A stretch of DNA of 64,000 nt from Burkholderia sp. Bp9143 (GCF_003853645.1 NZ_QTPO01000012.1:1-64000); one strand, 5' to 3'; shown: positions 1-10,722, counted from the first letter of the stretch. The notes: generated by a model not told the origin, from the sequence alone. Numbers and translations are program-made.

Positions 1-44
1 CTTTCACGGTGAGTACAGGGGTTCGAATCCCCTAGGGGACGCCA
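1..44 (+). tRNA. tRNA-Glu (UUC), 3' part only
   Basis: The window opens inside the anticodon loop (cTTTCac, anticodon TTC at bases 3-5). The T arm AGGGG-TTCGAAT-CCCCT, the acceptor strand AGGGGAC, a G discriminator and an encoded CCA follow, as in bacterial tRNA-Glu. The 5' half lies before the window. It is followed 84 bp later by tRNA-Asp, so the two are probably one tRNA transcript. Confidence 0.9.
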
Positions 45-128
45 GGATTCAGCGGCGTTTCGTAGTAGAAGTGTCGCGAGGCTTGCAGGAACGTAACCGA
101 CGTCCTGCAGGTGACGGTGCAGAAAGCT

Positions 129-205
129 GGAGCGGTAGTTCAGTCGGTTAGAATACCGGCCTGTCACGCCGGGGGTCGCGGGTTCGAGTCCCGTCCGCTC
201 CGCCA
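129..205 (+). tRNA. tRNA-Asp (GUC)
   Basis: Complete cloverleaf of 77 nt. The acceptor GGAGCGG (129-135) pairs with CCGCTCC (195-201), followed by a G discriminator and encoded CCA (203-205). The anticodon loop reads ctGTCac, giving anticodon GUC. The T loop is GTTCGAGTC. It is the last gene of the tRNA transcript, with an intrinsic terminator starting immediately downstream. Confidence 0.97.
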
Positions 206-206
206 A

Positions 207-243
207 AAATGAAAAAGCCCGCCTCGTGCGGGCTTTTTCATTT
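207..243 (+). terminator. Rho-independent terminator of the tRNA transcript
   Basis: GAAAAAGCCCGC, a short loop and GCGGGCTTTTTC form a hairpin with A and T flanks, directly after tRNA-Asp. The symmetry would let it work on both strands, but only the plus-strand tRNA unit ends here. Confidence 0.9.
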
Positions 244-336
244 GCATCGCCGATCCGGCGCCGCTACGAGAAATTCGCGATTGCATCCGCCCGCGACTGC
301 GCTATCGTGGCGGGGTGCGTTCTTGACCCCTGCGCG

Positions 337-801
337 ATGCTCGATCCGACCGACCTGCGATTGCTGTATCAGCTCCGGCCCGCGGAGCCTGGCGATTTTC
401 CGTTTGCCGAGGCGCTGACGCACGGCAACATGGGCGGCTATTACAAGCGCCATGGGCTCGTCTGGCGCAGCGACCTGTTTTATGCGAGCTGGCGCGAATC
501 CGAAAACTTCATCCTGGAAGCCGACGGCGAACGTATCGGCGTGCTGCGCGTGACCGAGGAGGGCGATTCGCTGCACATCCGCGACGTGCAGATCGCAGCC
601 GGTCATCGCGGGCAGGGCGCCGGCACCTACATGCTCGACATGTCGCATCGCTGGGCGCGCGCCCGCGGGCTGCACGAACTGCAGTTGCGCGTGTTCGTCG
701 ACAATCCGGCCGCGCGTCTTTACCTGCGCATGGGCTACCGCGTCACCGGGCCGAAGCTGGCCCAGCTCGGATCGATTCGCCACATGGTGCGCCCGGTTTG
801 A
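337..801 (+). CDS. GNAT-family N-acetyltransferase
   Basis: A 154-residue protein of the GCN5-related acetyltransferase fold. The acetyl-CoA loop is visible as the stretch DVQIAAGHRGQGAGTYMLD around residues 89-107 (RGQGAG being the Q/R-x-x-G-x-G/A motif). The C-terminal NPAARLYLRMGYR segment (about 130-142) is the usual GNAT motif B ending. The acceptor substrate cannot be told from sequence. The reading frame stays open to 226, but that would overlap the tRNA terminator, so the ATG at 337 is preferred. It is convergent with the AraC-type gene, with only 39 bp and no clear terminator between them. Confidence 0.85.
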   Translation: MLDPTDLRLLYQLRPAEPGDFPFAEALTHGNMGGYYKRHGLVWRSDLFYASWRESENFILEADGERIGVLRVTEEGDSLHIRDVQIAAGHRGQGAGTYMLDMSHRWARARGLHELQLRVFVDNPAARLYLRMGYRVTGPKLAQLGSIRHMVRPV

Positions 802-840
802 GCACGTGACGGTACAACGCGGGGTGCGATGCCGCGACGG

Positions 841-1719
841 TCAGCGTGCAGTGCCGATCGCGTCGTCGTCGGGGGCGTCGTCGGTTGCGATGCTGTCTTC
901 CGCGCCACGATGCTCGTAGCCGCGCAGCATGAACGCGCGCGGGCTTTCACCGAACGCGCGCCGGAACATCGCCGAAAAGGCGCTCTGGCTCTGGTAGCCG
1001 AGTTCGCGCGCGATATGCGACAGCGGACGCCCCTGGTTCAACAGCGGAATCGCGCGCGCGAGCAGCGCCTGCTGCCGCCACTGCGAAAAACTCACGCCCA
1101 GTTCCTGCTTGAACAGCCGCGAGATCGTGCGCGTGCTCGCGCCGACCTCGCTCGCCCAGTGTTCGAGCGATTCCGCATGCGCCGGTTGCGCGAGCACCGA
1201 CTCGCACAGCATGCGCAGCCGCTTCTCGTCGGGCATCGGCACCGCGAGCGGCAACGGTTGGGCGCGGCTCAGCTCGTCGAGCACCAGCCCGCACAGCAGC
1301 CGTTCGCGGGTACCGCTCAGGTCGCGGGCGTCGAGCGCGACGATCAGTTCGCGCAGCAAGCCCGTCACCTCGACCACCCGGCAGGCGTCGAGCCCGTCCG
1401 GCACGGCCGACTCGTCGATATACAGCGTGCGCAAGTACGCTTCCTCGACGATCACGACCTCGTGCGTGACATGCGGCGGCACCCAGATCGCACGGGAAGG
1501 CGGCACCATCCACGTCGTCCCGGTCGTCGCAACGCGCAGCACGCCGCGCGACGCATACGCAAGTTGCGCCCACGCGTGCGTGTGCAGCGGGATCCGGCGG
1601 CCGGCATCCACCTGGCGCGCCCGGACACGCATCGGGTGGACGCGGGTCGGCGCGAACTCGGGCGGGATGTCGATGACGTCGTAGGAGTTCGATGCGTCGG
1701 CTTGGGCAGGCGGATTCAT
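841..1719 (-). CDS. AraC-family transcriptional regulator with N-terminal cupin
   Basis: The protein has 292 residues. The N-terminal half looks like an AraC-type cupin sensor (IPLHTHAWAQLAYASRGVL, about residues 43-61, with two His in HTH). The C-terminal 100 residues carry the two helix-turn-helix motifs: STRTISRLFKQELG, and later ISHIARELGYQS-like text followed by SAFSAMFRRAFGESP. The layout resembles the NimR/YeaM subgroup, which often controls an adjacent efflux gene, but no such partner is adjacent here. The gene upstream is the divergent cyclotransferase at 2028, 308 bp away. Target and ligand are unknown. Confidence 0.88.
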   Translation of the reverse strand: MNPPAQADASNSYDVIDIPPEFAPTRVHPMRVRARQVDAGRRIPLHTHAWAQLAYASRGVLRVATTGTTWMVPPSRAIWVPPHVTHEVVIVEEAYLRTLYIDESAVPDGLDACRVVEVTGLLRELIVALDARDLSGTRERLLCGLVLDELSRAQPLPLAVPMPDEKRLRMLCESVLAQPAHAESLEHWASEVGASTRTISRLFKQELGVSFSQWRQQALLARAIPLLNQGRPLSHIARELGYQSQSAFSAMFRRAFGESPRAFMLRGYEHRGAEDSIATDDAPDDDAIGTAR

Positions 1720-2027
1720 GGACGATTCGGTCGGCGCGGCGGCGATGCCGTTATTTTAGAAGGCGCCGCGCAGGCGCATGCGGCGGTTTTTCGGCCGATA
1801 ATGCACCGTTCAAATGAACTTTGTATGGGGCCGCACGCGTTCCGGCCGGTGCAAGCCCGGGCCCGGGCCAGCGCGACGCGTCCTGCCGAAAAGAACCATC
1901 GTGCCGCCGGCGCGGTCTATCGATGCGGGCGCGTCTTCGCGCGAGCAGGGCCCCGGCGACGCCGGCGCCCGCGGCGCGGCCGCGACGGCCCGGCACGGCA
2001 ACATCTGAATCGAAGAGGAGAACCACA
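1720..2027. other. Intergenic region between AraC-type regulator and cyclotransferase gene
   Basis: 308 bp between divergent genes with no convincing gene of its own. It holds an AT-rich spot (TTATTTTAGA, about 1751-1760) close to the regulator start and a small palindrome GTTCA-AA-TGAAC at 1808-1819 that could be an operator. The rest is GC-rich and open in several frames by chance. Promoters for both genes should be here, but I could not place a clear -35/-10 pair. Confidence 0.4.
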
Positions 2028-2453
2028 ATGCGCTACGTATTCGTCTACGGCACGTTGAGAGCGGGAGAAGCCAACGACATCGGCCATGCGGCCGCGCGGC
2101 ACGGGATCGCCGCGCCGACGCTGCTCGGTGCGGCCGCGCTGCCGGGCGAACTGTACGATTTCGGCACGTATCCGGGCATGCTCGCCGGGACGGCCGGCCA
2201 GTCGCTCGTGTGGGGCGACGTCTACGAGATCGACGAGCAACTGGTGCCCGTGCTCGACGAGATCGAGCGCGTCTATCCGGGTGTCGACACGCTGTTCCGG
2301 CAGGAGCCGGTGACCGTCGAACTCGGCGGCCGTACGTATGCGTGCGTCTACTATCCGGTCGCCGCACATGCGGCAGCCGACCGTCCGCGCATCGCGTCGG
2401 GCGACTGGGTTCAGCACCGGCGCGAGCGGGAAGCCGCCGGCGCGTCCGCATAG
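2028..2453 (+). CDS. Gamma-glutamylcyclotransferase / AIG2-like protein
   Basis: A 141-residue protein opening with VFVYGTLRAGEAN (residues 4-16), the phosphate-binding YGTLR signature of the AIG2/GGCT fold. A conserved acidic residue lies in LDEIERVYPG (about 75-84), where the family keeps its catalytic Glu. The family includes gamma-glutamylcyclotransferases and gamma-glutamylamine cyclotransferases; the actual substrate is not decided by sequence. The start is set by GAGGAG about 9 bp upstream of the ATG. The longer open frame (from 1821) is rejected because the extension is unlike the family. A terminator follows at 2476. Confidence 0.85.
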   Translation: MRYVFVYGTLRAGEANDIGHAAARHGIAAPTLLGAAALPGELYDFGTYPGMLAGTAGQSLVWGDVYEIDEQLVPVLDEIERVYPGVDTLFRQEPVTVELGGRTYACVYYPVAAHAAADRPRIASGDWVQHRREREAAGASA

Positions 2454-2475
2454 CGAACCGCTGCGCCGCAAAAGG

Positions 2476-2501
2476 AAAAGCGCCCCACGGGGCGCTTTTT
2501 T
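2476..2501. terminator. Bidirectional intrinsic terminator
   Basis: AAAAGCGCCCC-AC-GGGGCGCTTTTTT: a GC-rich stem flanked by A and T tracts. It lies between the plus-strand cyclotransferase gene and the minus-strand aceB (which ends at 2561), and can serve both. Confidence 0.88.
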
Positions 2502-2560
2502 CATGCCGCCGTGTCGTGCGACCGGCGGCGGGCGGGACGGGGGCGACCCGGTCTGGGCCG

Positions 2561-4153
<1,593 letters not shown>

Positions 4154-4220
4154 GAGTCTCATCTCCTTGGTCGGTCAGTTGCGGTTTCGGTGAAGGGGGA
4201 AGGCGGCAGCGCCGCGAACG

Positions 4221-4982
4221 TCATGCGCCCGGGCCGGGGCGCGCGCGGTTTGCGGGTCTGCCGGACGGAGCCGGGGTGGCGAGGAATTCGAGCAGGTCGG
4301 CCATGCCGCTGCCGGTGCCGTCGGGAGGCACGCCGAGTTCCTCGGCGGGCGCGCCCGTGCGGTTGAGCCAGAACGTCGTGTAGCCGAACCATGCGGCCCC
4401 CGCGACGTCCCAGGCGTTCGACGACACGAACACGATGTCACGCGGGTTCGCGCCGAACGCGGCGGTGCCGAGTGCGTACGCGACCGGGCTCGGCTTGTAC
4501 GCGCGCACCGCGTCGGCCGACAGCACGCGATCGAACAGGCCGGTCATGCCGGCGCTCTTGATCGCGATGTCGAGCATTTCCGGGTTGCCGTTCGACAGGA
4601 TCGCGAGCGGCGGGCGCGGTTCGAGCGCGCGGAGCTTGCGCAGCGCGGGCACCGTGTCTGGATAGGTGGACAGGCACGCGTATTCGTCCATCAGCCGCTT
4701 CTCGGCCGCGCTATTCAGCGCGAGGCCGAGCAGGCGCGCGGCGAACCGCAGCGCGTCGAGCGTGATGTCGCGGAACGGGCGATAGCGGGCGCCGGACGGA
4801 TCGGCGAGCGTGCGCAACTGCGAGTATTCGATTTGCTTGCGTCGCCACAGCTGCGACAACCGGTCCCCGTGACCAGGAAACATCTGCTCTGCCGCGGCCA
4901 CGACCGCATGCACGTCGAACAACGTGCCGAATGCGTCGAAGAGGATTGCGTCGGGAGAGGAGAGTGTCGTTGTGGCCGACAT
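4221..4982 (-). CDS. Haloacid dehalogenase, type II (HAD superfamily)
   Basis: 253 residues. The nucleophile Asp16 lies in LFDAFGTLFD, and the residues expected for an L-2-haloacid dehalogenase are present: the Arg47/48 region (LWRRKQIEY), Ser130-Asn131 (LSNGN), Lys163 (YKPSP), and Ser188-Asn189 with Asp192 (VSSNAWD). Known members hydrolyse L-2-haloalkanoates to D-2-hydroxy acids. Whether a haloacid is the physiological substrate here is open, because the gene sits next to aceB and is probably in one transcript with it, suggesting a role in two-carbon metabolism. The C-terminal 20 residues are Pro/Arg/Ala-rich and look non-conserved. A LysR-type gene is divergent, 153 bp upstream. Confidence 0.9.
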   Translation of the reverse strand: MSATTTLSSPDAILFDAFGTLFDVHAVVAAAEQMFPGHGDRLSQLWRRKQIEYSQLRTLADPSGARYRPFRDITLDALRFAARLLGLALNSAAEKRLMDEYACLSTYPDTVPALRKLRALEPRPPLAILSNGNPEMLDIAIKSAGMTGLFDRVLSADAVRAYKPSPVAYALGTAAFGANPRDIVFVSSNAWDVAGAAWFGYTTFWLNRTGAPAEELGVPPDGTGSGMADLLEFLATPAPSGRPANRARPGPGA

Positions 4983-5059
4983 AGCCTTGCGCTCCAGTTT
5001 CAGAGGTCGGGTCGATTCTATTCGTGATAACAGGTGCTAAAAAAGACGTTAATCATCAC

Positions 5060-5088
5060 TTGATCTTTTACTTTCATATACCTAATCT
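5060..5088 (+). promoter_or_regulatory. Candidate sigma-70 promoter of the LysR-type gene
   Basis: TTGATC at 5060-5065 and TAATCT at 5083-5088, 17 bp apart, in the AT-rich gap between the divergent dehalogenase and LysR genes. The -10 lies 47 bp before the LysR start. LysR proteins usually bind such divergent gaps, so the dehalogenase-aceB promoter is likely to overlap it. Confidence 0.6.
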
Positions 5089-5135
5089 TGACCGCTTAAG
5101 CTATTTGAAGGGCGAGAGCGCCGCCCTTGCGAGTC

Positions 5136-6041
5136 ATGGACCGGTTCAAACAGATCGAAACGTTCGCCGCGGTCGCGGCGAAGGGCAGCCTGTCGGCGGC
5201 CGCGCACGCGGAAGGCGTCGCGCCGGCCATCATTGGTCGCCGCCTCGACGCGCTCGAGGAGCGGCTCGGCGTCAAGCTGCTGGTGCGCACGACGCGCAAG
5301 CTCACGCTGACCTTCGAGGGTTCGGCCTTCCTCGAGGATTGCCAGCGGATCATCAACGACATGCAGAACGCGGAGGCGAGCGTGTCCGCCGGCGGCGTGA
5401 AGGCGAGCGGCCACCTGCGCATTTCCGCGCCGGCCGGCTTCGGGCGGCGCCACGTCGCGCCGCTCGTGCCCGAGTTCAGCGGCGCGCATCCGGACGTGTC
5501 GGTCACGCTTGACCTGTCCGACCGGATGGTCGACCTCGTCAACGAAGGGTTCGATTGCGCGGTGCGGCTCGGCGAGCTGCCCGATTCGTCGCTGGTGTCG
5601 CTGAAGCTCGGCGAGAACCGGCGCGTGTGCGTCGCGTCCCCCGCGTATCTCGCGCGGCGCGGCACGCCGGCCACGCTCGCGGAACTCGCGCGCCACAACT
5701 GCCTCGCGCTGGCCGCGAACGCGAACCAGCAACGCGGCTGGGTGTTCCAGGAGGGCGACAAGGTCGTGTCGATCCGGGTGAACGGCACGATGGAATGCTC
5801 GGACGGCGCGGTGCTGCACGAGTGGTGTCTTGCAGGCTACGGCCTGGCATGGCGATCGTGGTGGGAGGTCGGCAACGACATCGCGGCCGGCCGCCTCGTC
5901 AGCGTGCTCGACGCGTTCGCGGCGCCGCCGATCGGCATCCATGCGGTGTTTCCGCAGCGCCGCCACCTGCCGCTGCGCGTGCGCCTGTTTCTCGATTACC
6001 TGAAACATACTTACGAACGGCCCGGGTATTGGGGCGAGTAG
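5136..6041 (+). CDS. LysR-family transcriptional regulator
   Basis: 301 residues. The N-terminal winged helix-turn-helix (MDRFKQIETFAAVAAKGSL then SAAAHAEGVAPAIIGRRLDAL, residues 1-40) is followed by the LysR substrate-binding domain (from about residue 90, [19 protein letters not shown]). The ending PLRVRLFLDYL is typical of the CrgA-like/aminoethyl-proteobacterial LysR group. The ATG at 5136 is chosen over an upstream TTG at 5127 because the family starts with MDR-type sequence. Its position divergent from the dehalogenase-aceB pair makes these its most likely targets (inference). The co-inducer is not identifiable. Confidence 0.92.
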   Translation: MDRFKQIETFAAVAAKGSLSAAAHAEGVAPAIIGRRLDALEERLGVKLLVRTTRKLTLTFEGSAFLEDCQRIINDMQNAEASVSAGGVKASGHLRISAPAGFGRRHVAPLVPEFSGAHPDVSVTLDLSDRMVDLVNEGFDCAVRLGELPDSSLVSLKLGENRRVCVASPAYLARRGTPATLAELARHNCLALAANANQQRGWVFQEGDKVVSIRVNGTMECSDGAVLHEWCLAGYGLAWRSWWEVGNDIAAGRLVSVLDAFAAPPIGIHAVFPQRRHLPLRVRLFLDYLKHTYERPGYWGE

Positions 6042-6200
6042 GGCGCGCCCGCCCGCGCGTTTCCGATATGAGGGCGAACCCGCTGCCGGCGCCGGTCGCC
6101 CGGTTTCGCGCACTACAATCGAAACTGGCATGCGCGACGCGCCCGGGCCGGCCCGCATGGGTTCGCGGCGCGCGCGGTGCGTCTGACGCAGGAGGGCGCG

Positions 6201-6635
6201 ATGTTCCGGCACATCCTCGTTCCAACCGATGGTTCCGAGCTGTCGCAGAAGGCGATCGACGGCGCGATCGATCTGGCGCGCGCGGTCGGCGCGCGGGTCA
6301 CGGCCTATGCGTGCCTGCCGCAGTATCCGTACTCGCCGTTTTCCGAAGTGATCATCGAGCCGCCCGCCGATTTCCGGGCGCGCAGCGAGCGCGAGGCGCG
6401 CGCGCATCTGGACGACGTGCAGGCGGCCGCGAAGGCGGCCGGCGTCGTCTGCGACAGCTGGACGAGCGTGCATCCGTCGCCGTACCTCGGCATCATCGAG
6501 GCGGCCGAACGCGGCGGCTGCGACGTGATCTTCATGGCGTCCCACGGACGCCGCGGGCTCGGCAGCCTGTTGATCGGCAGCGAAACGCAGCGCGTGCTGA
6601 CCCATACGAAAATTCCGGTGATCGTCTATCGGTAG
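6201..6635 (+). CDS. Universal stress protein (UspA family)
   Basis: 144 residues with the Rossmann-like Usp fold. MFRHILVPTDGSELS opens the protein with the conserved Asp10. The C-terminal nucleotide loop reads ASHGRRGLGSLLIGS (about residues 112-126), which matches G-2x-G-9x-G(S/T) except that the first Gly is Ala. Most of the ATP-binding loop is kept, so ATP binding is likely but not certain. GGAGGG lies about 6 bp before the ATG. It is convergent with aceA. No specific role can be assigned; the family responds to starvation and oxidative stress. Confidence 0.9.
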   Translation: MFRHILVPTDGSELSQKAIDGAIDLARAVGARVTAYACLPQYPYSPFSEVIIEPPADFRARSEREARAHLDDVQAAAKAAGVVCDSWTSVHPSPYLGIIEAAERGGCDVIFMASHGRRGLGSLLIGSETQRVLTHTKIPVIVYR

Positions 6636-6682
6636 ATGCGGCGCTGTGTGGCCGCGCGGGCGGCCGCACGGGAGCGCCGCTG

Positions 6683-6713
6683 AAAAAAGGCGCGCCGGAC
6701 GAAGCCGGCGCGC
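6683..6713 (-). terminator. Rho-independent terminator of aceA
   Basis: On the minus strand a GCGCGCCGG/CCGGCGCGC hairpin (6690-6698 with 6705-6713) is followed by six T (complement of 6683-6688). It lies about 140 bp beyond the aceA stop codon. Confidence 0.85.
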
Positions 6714-6852
6714 GTCGTTGCTGGCGGCCGCAGCCGCGCGGCGGGTCGCGCGGATCACCACGCGCCCGCCGTCTCCTCCCTGATTGTTGTTCCGTGCAGC
6801 CGATGCCGCGCCGTCGCGTGACGGGCGGGCATCGGCATGGCGCTTTCGCGCG

Positions 6853-8160
<1,308 letters not shown>

Positions 8161-8314
8161 GATGAGCTCCTTGATGCGGTGTGTTGCCAGATCGGTCGAA
8201 TCCGACGGTGCTGATGCTGTTCTCGAAGCGGGGTGGGATGCGTGCCGTTTCGCGAGGTCTTGTATAAGAGTCTAGGCAAACCGATCGAGGTGAAACAGGG
8301 GCCATCTCAGGAAC

Positions 8315-8343
8315 TTATAAACTTTTTAATCTTTACTAATCAA
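8315..8343 (-). promoter_or_regulatory. Sigma-70 promoter of aceA
   Basis: On the minus strand TTGATT (complement of 8338-8343) and TTATAA (8315-8320) are exactly 17 bp apart in an AT-rich setting. This predicts transcription start near 8308 and an aceA leader of roughly 150 nt. Confidence 0.7.
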
Positions 8344-8351
8344 TGGCTTGT

Positions 8352-8453
8352 GATTTTCATTTCGCAATAAGAAACGATTTTTTCCATCTCGCAATTGTAA
8401 GGTTGTGCCGCGCAGCATGATTTTTTACGACGCAAAAAAATTTTCCGCATCGT
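8352..8453 (-). promoter_or_regulatory. Candidate operator cluster upstream of aceA
   Basis: Read on the plus strand, three related units occur: GATTTTCATTTCGCAAT (8352-8368), GATTTTTTCCATCTCGCAAT (8376-8395) and GATTTTTTACGACGCAA (8419-8435). The core CATYTCGCAAT recurs 27 bp apart. The third unit overlaps an imperfect inverted repeat ACGACGC...GCATCGT (8427-8453). All lie just upstream of the aceA -35, where an activator or repressor would bind. The binding protein is unknown. Confidence 0.5.
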
Positions 8454-8471
8454 GAAATCTGGCGCGAGACG

Positions 8472-8498
8472 AAAAAAAACCGGCGCGGGTGCGCCGGT
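8472..8498 (-). terminator. Rho-independent terminator of rhlE
   Basis: On the minus strand ACCGGCGC-ACCC-GCGCCGGT is followed by eight T (complement of 8472-8479). It lies about 45 bp past the rhlE stop. Confidence 0.9.
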
Positions 8499-8540
8499 CT
8501 GCCGGATGGGCGTGGCGGCCGTGGGGCCGCCGGGGCATGC

Positions 8541-10082
8541 TTACGACGCCGAATTGCTGCGACGCGGGCCGCCGCTGCGCTGGCCGTCGCGACGCGGGCC
8601 GCCGTCACGGCTGCCGCCCGGCTTGCCGCTCCAGCCGCCGCCATTGCCGCCGCCGTAGCTGCGGCCGTTGCCGCCATGACCGCCGCCCGGCTTGCCGCCG
8701 AAACGACGACCGCCGTTACCGCCGCCCGGACGGCCGCGGCCGCCGGTGCCGCGATCGTTGCGCGGGGGCGCCTTGCGCGGCTCGAAGCCTTCGATCACGT
8801 TGACCGGCAGCGGCGAGCGCACGAAGCGCTCGATGCGCTTGAGCGCGCCCTGTTCGGCGTGGTGCACGAGGCTCACCGCGGTGCCCGAACGGCCGGCCCG
8901 GCCCGTACGGCCGATACGATGCACGTAGTCTTCCGCGAACTTCGGCAAATCGTAGTTGAACACGTGCGTGATGCCCGGGATGTCGATGCCGCGGGCCGCG
9001 ACGTCGGTCGCGACCAGCACGCGCACGCGGCGCTCGCGCAGCGCACGGATCGTGCGGTTGCGTGCGCCCTGCGGCAGGTCGCCATGCAGCGCGGCCGATT
9101 CGAAGCCGGCGTCGGCGAGACGGCCGGCGAGCTGGTCGGCATCGATCTTGGTCGCCGTGAAGATGATCGCCTGGTCGAGCGCGTCGTCGCGCAGCAGGTG
9201 ATCGAGCAGGCGATCCTTGTGGTCGCGGTCGTCGACGTAATGAACGGTCTGCGCGATGTTCGCGCGCGATTCGAGGCGCTGCTGGATTTCGATGCGTTCC
9301 GGATCCTTCAGCAGGCGGCTCGTCAGCGAGCCGATCTTGCCGTCCAGGGTGGCCGAGAACAGCATCGTCTGGCGCGACTCGGGCGTGGCGGCGACGATCG
9401 TCTCGATGTCGTCGATGAAGCCCATGTCGAGCATGCGGTCGGCTTCGTCGAGCACGAGCATCTTCAGTTCGGACAGGTCGATGCGGCCCCGCTCGAGGTG
9501 GTCGAGCAGGCGGCCCGGCGTGGCGACCAGGATCTCGGGGTTCTTCGCGAGCAGCATCAGCTGCTGGCCGTAGGCGACGCCGCCGAGGATGCTGACCGTG
9601 CGCAGGCGCTTCAGGTGCTTGCCGTAGGTCGACGCGGCCGTGGTGACCTGCATCGCGAGTTCACGGGTCGGCGTCAGCACGAGCAGGCCCGGGCGGGCGA
9701 CGGGCTGCGGGCGGCGCGCACGGCGGTCGCCCTGGTTCGGTTCACGCGGCGCGCGCGGTTGCTGCGCCTGCGCCTTCTGGAGCTGCGCGAAACGTTCGAT
9801 CGCGGGCAGCATGAATGCGGCCGTCTTGCCCGAACCGGTCGGGCTCGACACCAGCAGGTCCCGACCGGCGATGCCGGCCGGAATCGCGCGCTGCTGGACC
9901 GGCGTCGGCTTGGCGTAGCCGGCGGCCTGCAGCGCGGAGACGATCTCCGGCGACAACCCGAGCGACGCGAAAGTCGGCTCGTCCGACGCCGGTTCGACCG
10001 CGGCCGGTGCGGCGGCGTTGTCGAGACCGAGCGCCTGGTCGGCGATCGCGTTGAGCGGGCTGGAGTTGATGCTCGAAGTCAT
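8541..10082 (-). CDS. rhlE: DEAD-box ATP-dependent RNA helicase, RhlE type
   Basis: 513 residues. Helicase motifs in order: Q motif around FASLGLSPEIV and PTPVQQRAIP (38-68); Walker A SSPTGSGKT (79-87); PTRELA (138-143); DEAD at 212-215; SAT at 243-245; and HRIGRTGRAG near residue 390. A basic insert (about 103-130) sits between motifs I and Ia. The last 75 residues are a Gly/Arg-rich, presumably disordered RNA-binding tail. RhlE proteins remodel RNA in ribosome assembly and mRNA decay and are often cold-linked. The start at 10082 has AGGA 6-7 bp upstream; the longer open frame to 10175 is rejected. Confidence 0.93.
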   Translation of the reverse strand: MTSSINSSPLNAIADQALGLDNAAAPAAVEPASDEPTFASLGLSPEIVSALQAAGYAKPTPVQQRAIPAGIAGRDLLVSSPTGSGKTAAFMLPAIERFAQLQKAQAQQPRAPREPNQGDRRARRPQPVARPGLLVLTPTRELAMQVTTAASTYGKHLKRLRTVSILGGVAYGQQLMLLAKNPEILVATPGRLLDHLERGRIDLSELKMLVLDEADRMLDMGFIDDIETIVAATPESRQTMLFSATLDGKIGSLTSRLLKDPERIEIQQRLESRANIAQTVHYVDDRDHKDRLLDHLLRDDALDQAIIFTATKIDADQLAGRLADAGFESAALHGDLPQGARNRTIRALRERRVRVLVATDVAARGIDIPGITHVFNYDLPKFAEDYVHRIGRTGRAGRSGTAVSLVHHAEQGALKRIERFVRSPLPVNVIEGFEPRKAPPRNDRGTGGRGRPGGGNGGRRFGGKPGGGHGGNGRSYGGGNGGGWSGKPGGSRDGGPRRDGQRSGGPRRSNSAS

Positions 10083-10452
10083 AACAATCCTTGAAACACA
10101 GTGGGTGAAACGTCGGCGCCAATCGCGCATACCCAAGTCGTCGGATTCAGCGAGCAAATCGGGAAACGGGTGCAATCCGCCGAACCTTCGGCGGATGAGG
10201 CATTAGAAGCTGTTTTGGGTGCGGCGCGCTTCTGGAGCGAGGCCGCCAGCCTAGTTGACGACCGCGAGGGTCGAAGCAGGAGGGGACAGGTTCTAAACCG
10301 GATTGGAGCTTAACGCTACGAGGCGTCGGGCCGGAACGGCTTGCGAGCCGAGCGCGGGAGGTGACGCAGGCCGCATTATAAAGAAATTTGCTGCGCTGCG
10401 CCACTGATTTGATTGCCTATTGCGGACTGTCTATTGCGGCGGGAGGGTCAGG
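10083..10452. other. Long 5' leader and promoter region of rhlE
   Basis: 370 bp without a gene. On the minus strand a perfect -10 TATAAT (complement of 10375-10380) predicts an rhlE leader of about 285 nt; no good -35 is seen. The leader contains a perfect 10-bp inverted repeat ATCCGCCGAA-2 nt-TTCGGCGGAT (10175-10196) with no T tract, so it is not a terminator. Long leaders are common in DEAD-box helicase genes that control their own mRNA. Confidence 0.5.
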
Positions 10453-10722
10453 TCAGGACGCCGTGCCGTTCTTCAGCGATTCGACGAGCTCGATGTATTG
10501 CTGTTTCGCCGCATCCTGGGTCGTGCCTTTCAGCGCTTCCCACGCGTCGTACTTGTACTTGCCGACGATGTCGGTGAAGCCCGGCTTGTCGCCGTGCGCG
10601 TCGCCGTCGGTCGCTTGCTTGAAGAGCGCGTACAGGCGCAGCAGCGTCAGGTTGCCCGGTCGCTCGGTCAGTTGCTTGACGTCGACCTGGGCCTGGTCGA
10701 ATTGGGCGGTGAGTTCGCTCAT
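10453..10722 (-). CDS. Acyl-CoA-binding protein
   Basis: An 89-residue protein of the ACBP family, a four-helix bundle that binds and buffers long-chain acyl-CoA in the cytoplasm. Typical signatures are LRLYALFKQATDGDA (about 28-42) and the ligand-site helix KYKYDAWEALKG (about 55-66). The length is standard. GGAG lies about 9 bp before the ATG. It is upstream of rhlE on the same strand but separated by about 370 bp with a separate -10, so it is probably its own unit. Confidence 0.93.
   Translation of the reverse strand: MSELTAQFDQAQVDVKQLTERPGNLTLLRLYALFKQATDGDAHGDKPGFTDIVGKYKYDAWEALKGTTQDAAKQQYIELVESLKNGTAS

Larger units (their letters stand above)
8161..8540. other. aceA upstream region and rhlE terminator
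   Basis: 380 bp without a gene. From the aceA side it holds a leader of about 150 nt, a strong promoter (8315-8343), then an unusually AT-rich stretch (about 8320-8460) with three related repeats, and finally the rhlE terminator (8472-8498). Confidence 0.7.

Noticed and set aside
8256-8280. Second promoter for aceA (TTGCCT...TATACA)
   Set aside because: The two boxes are only about 7 bp apart, too close for a sigma-70 promoter; the pair at 8315-8343 is much better.
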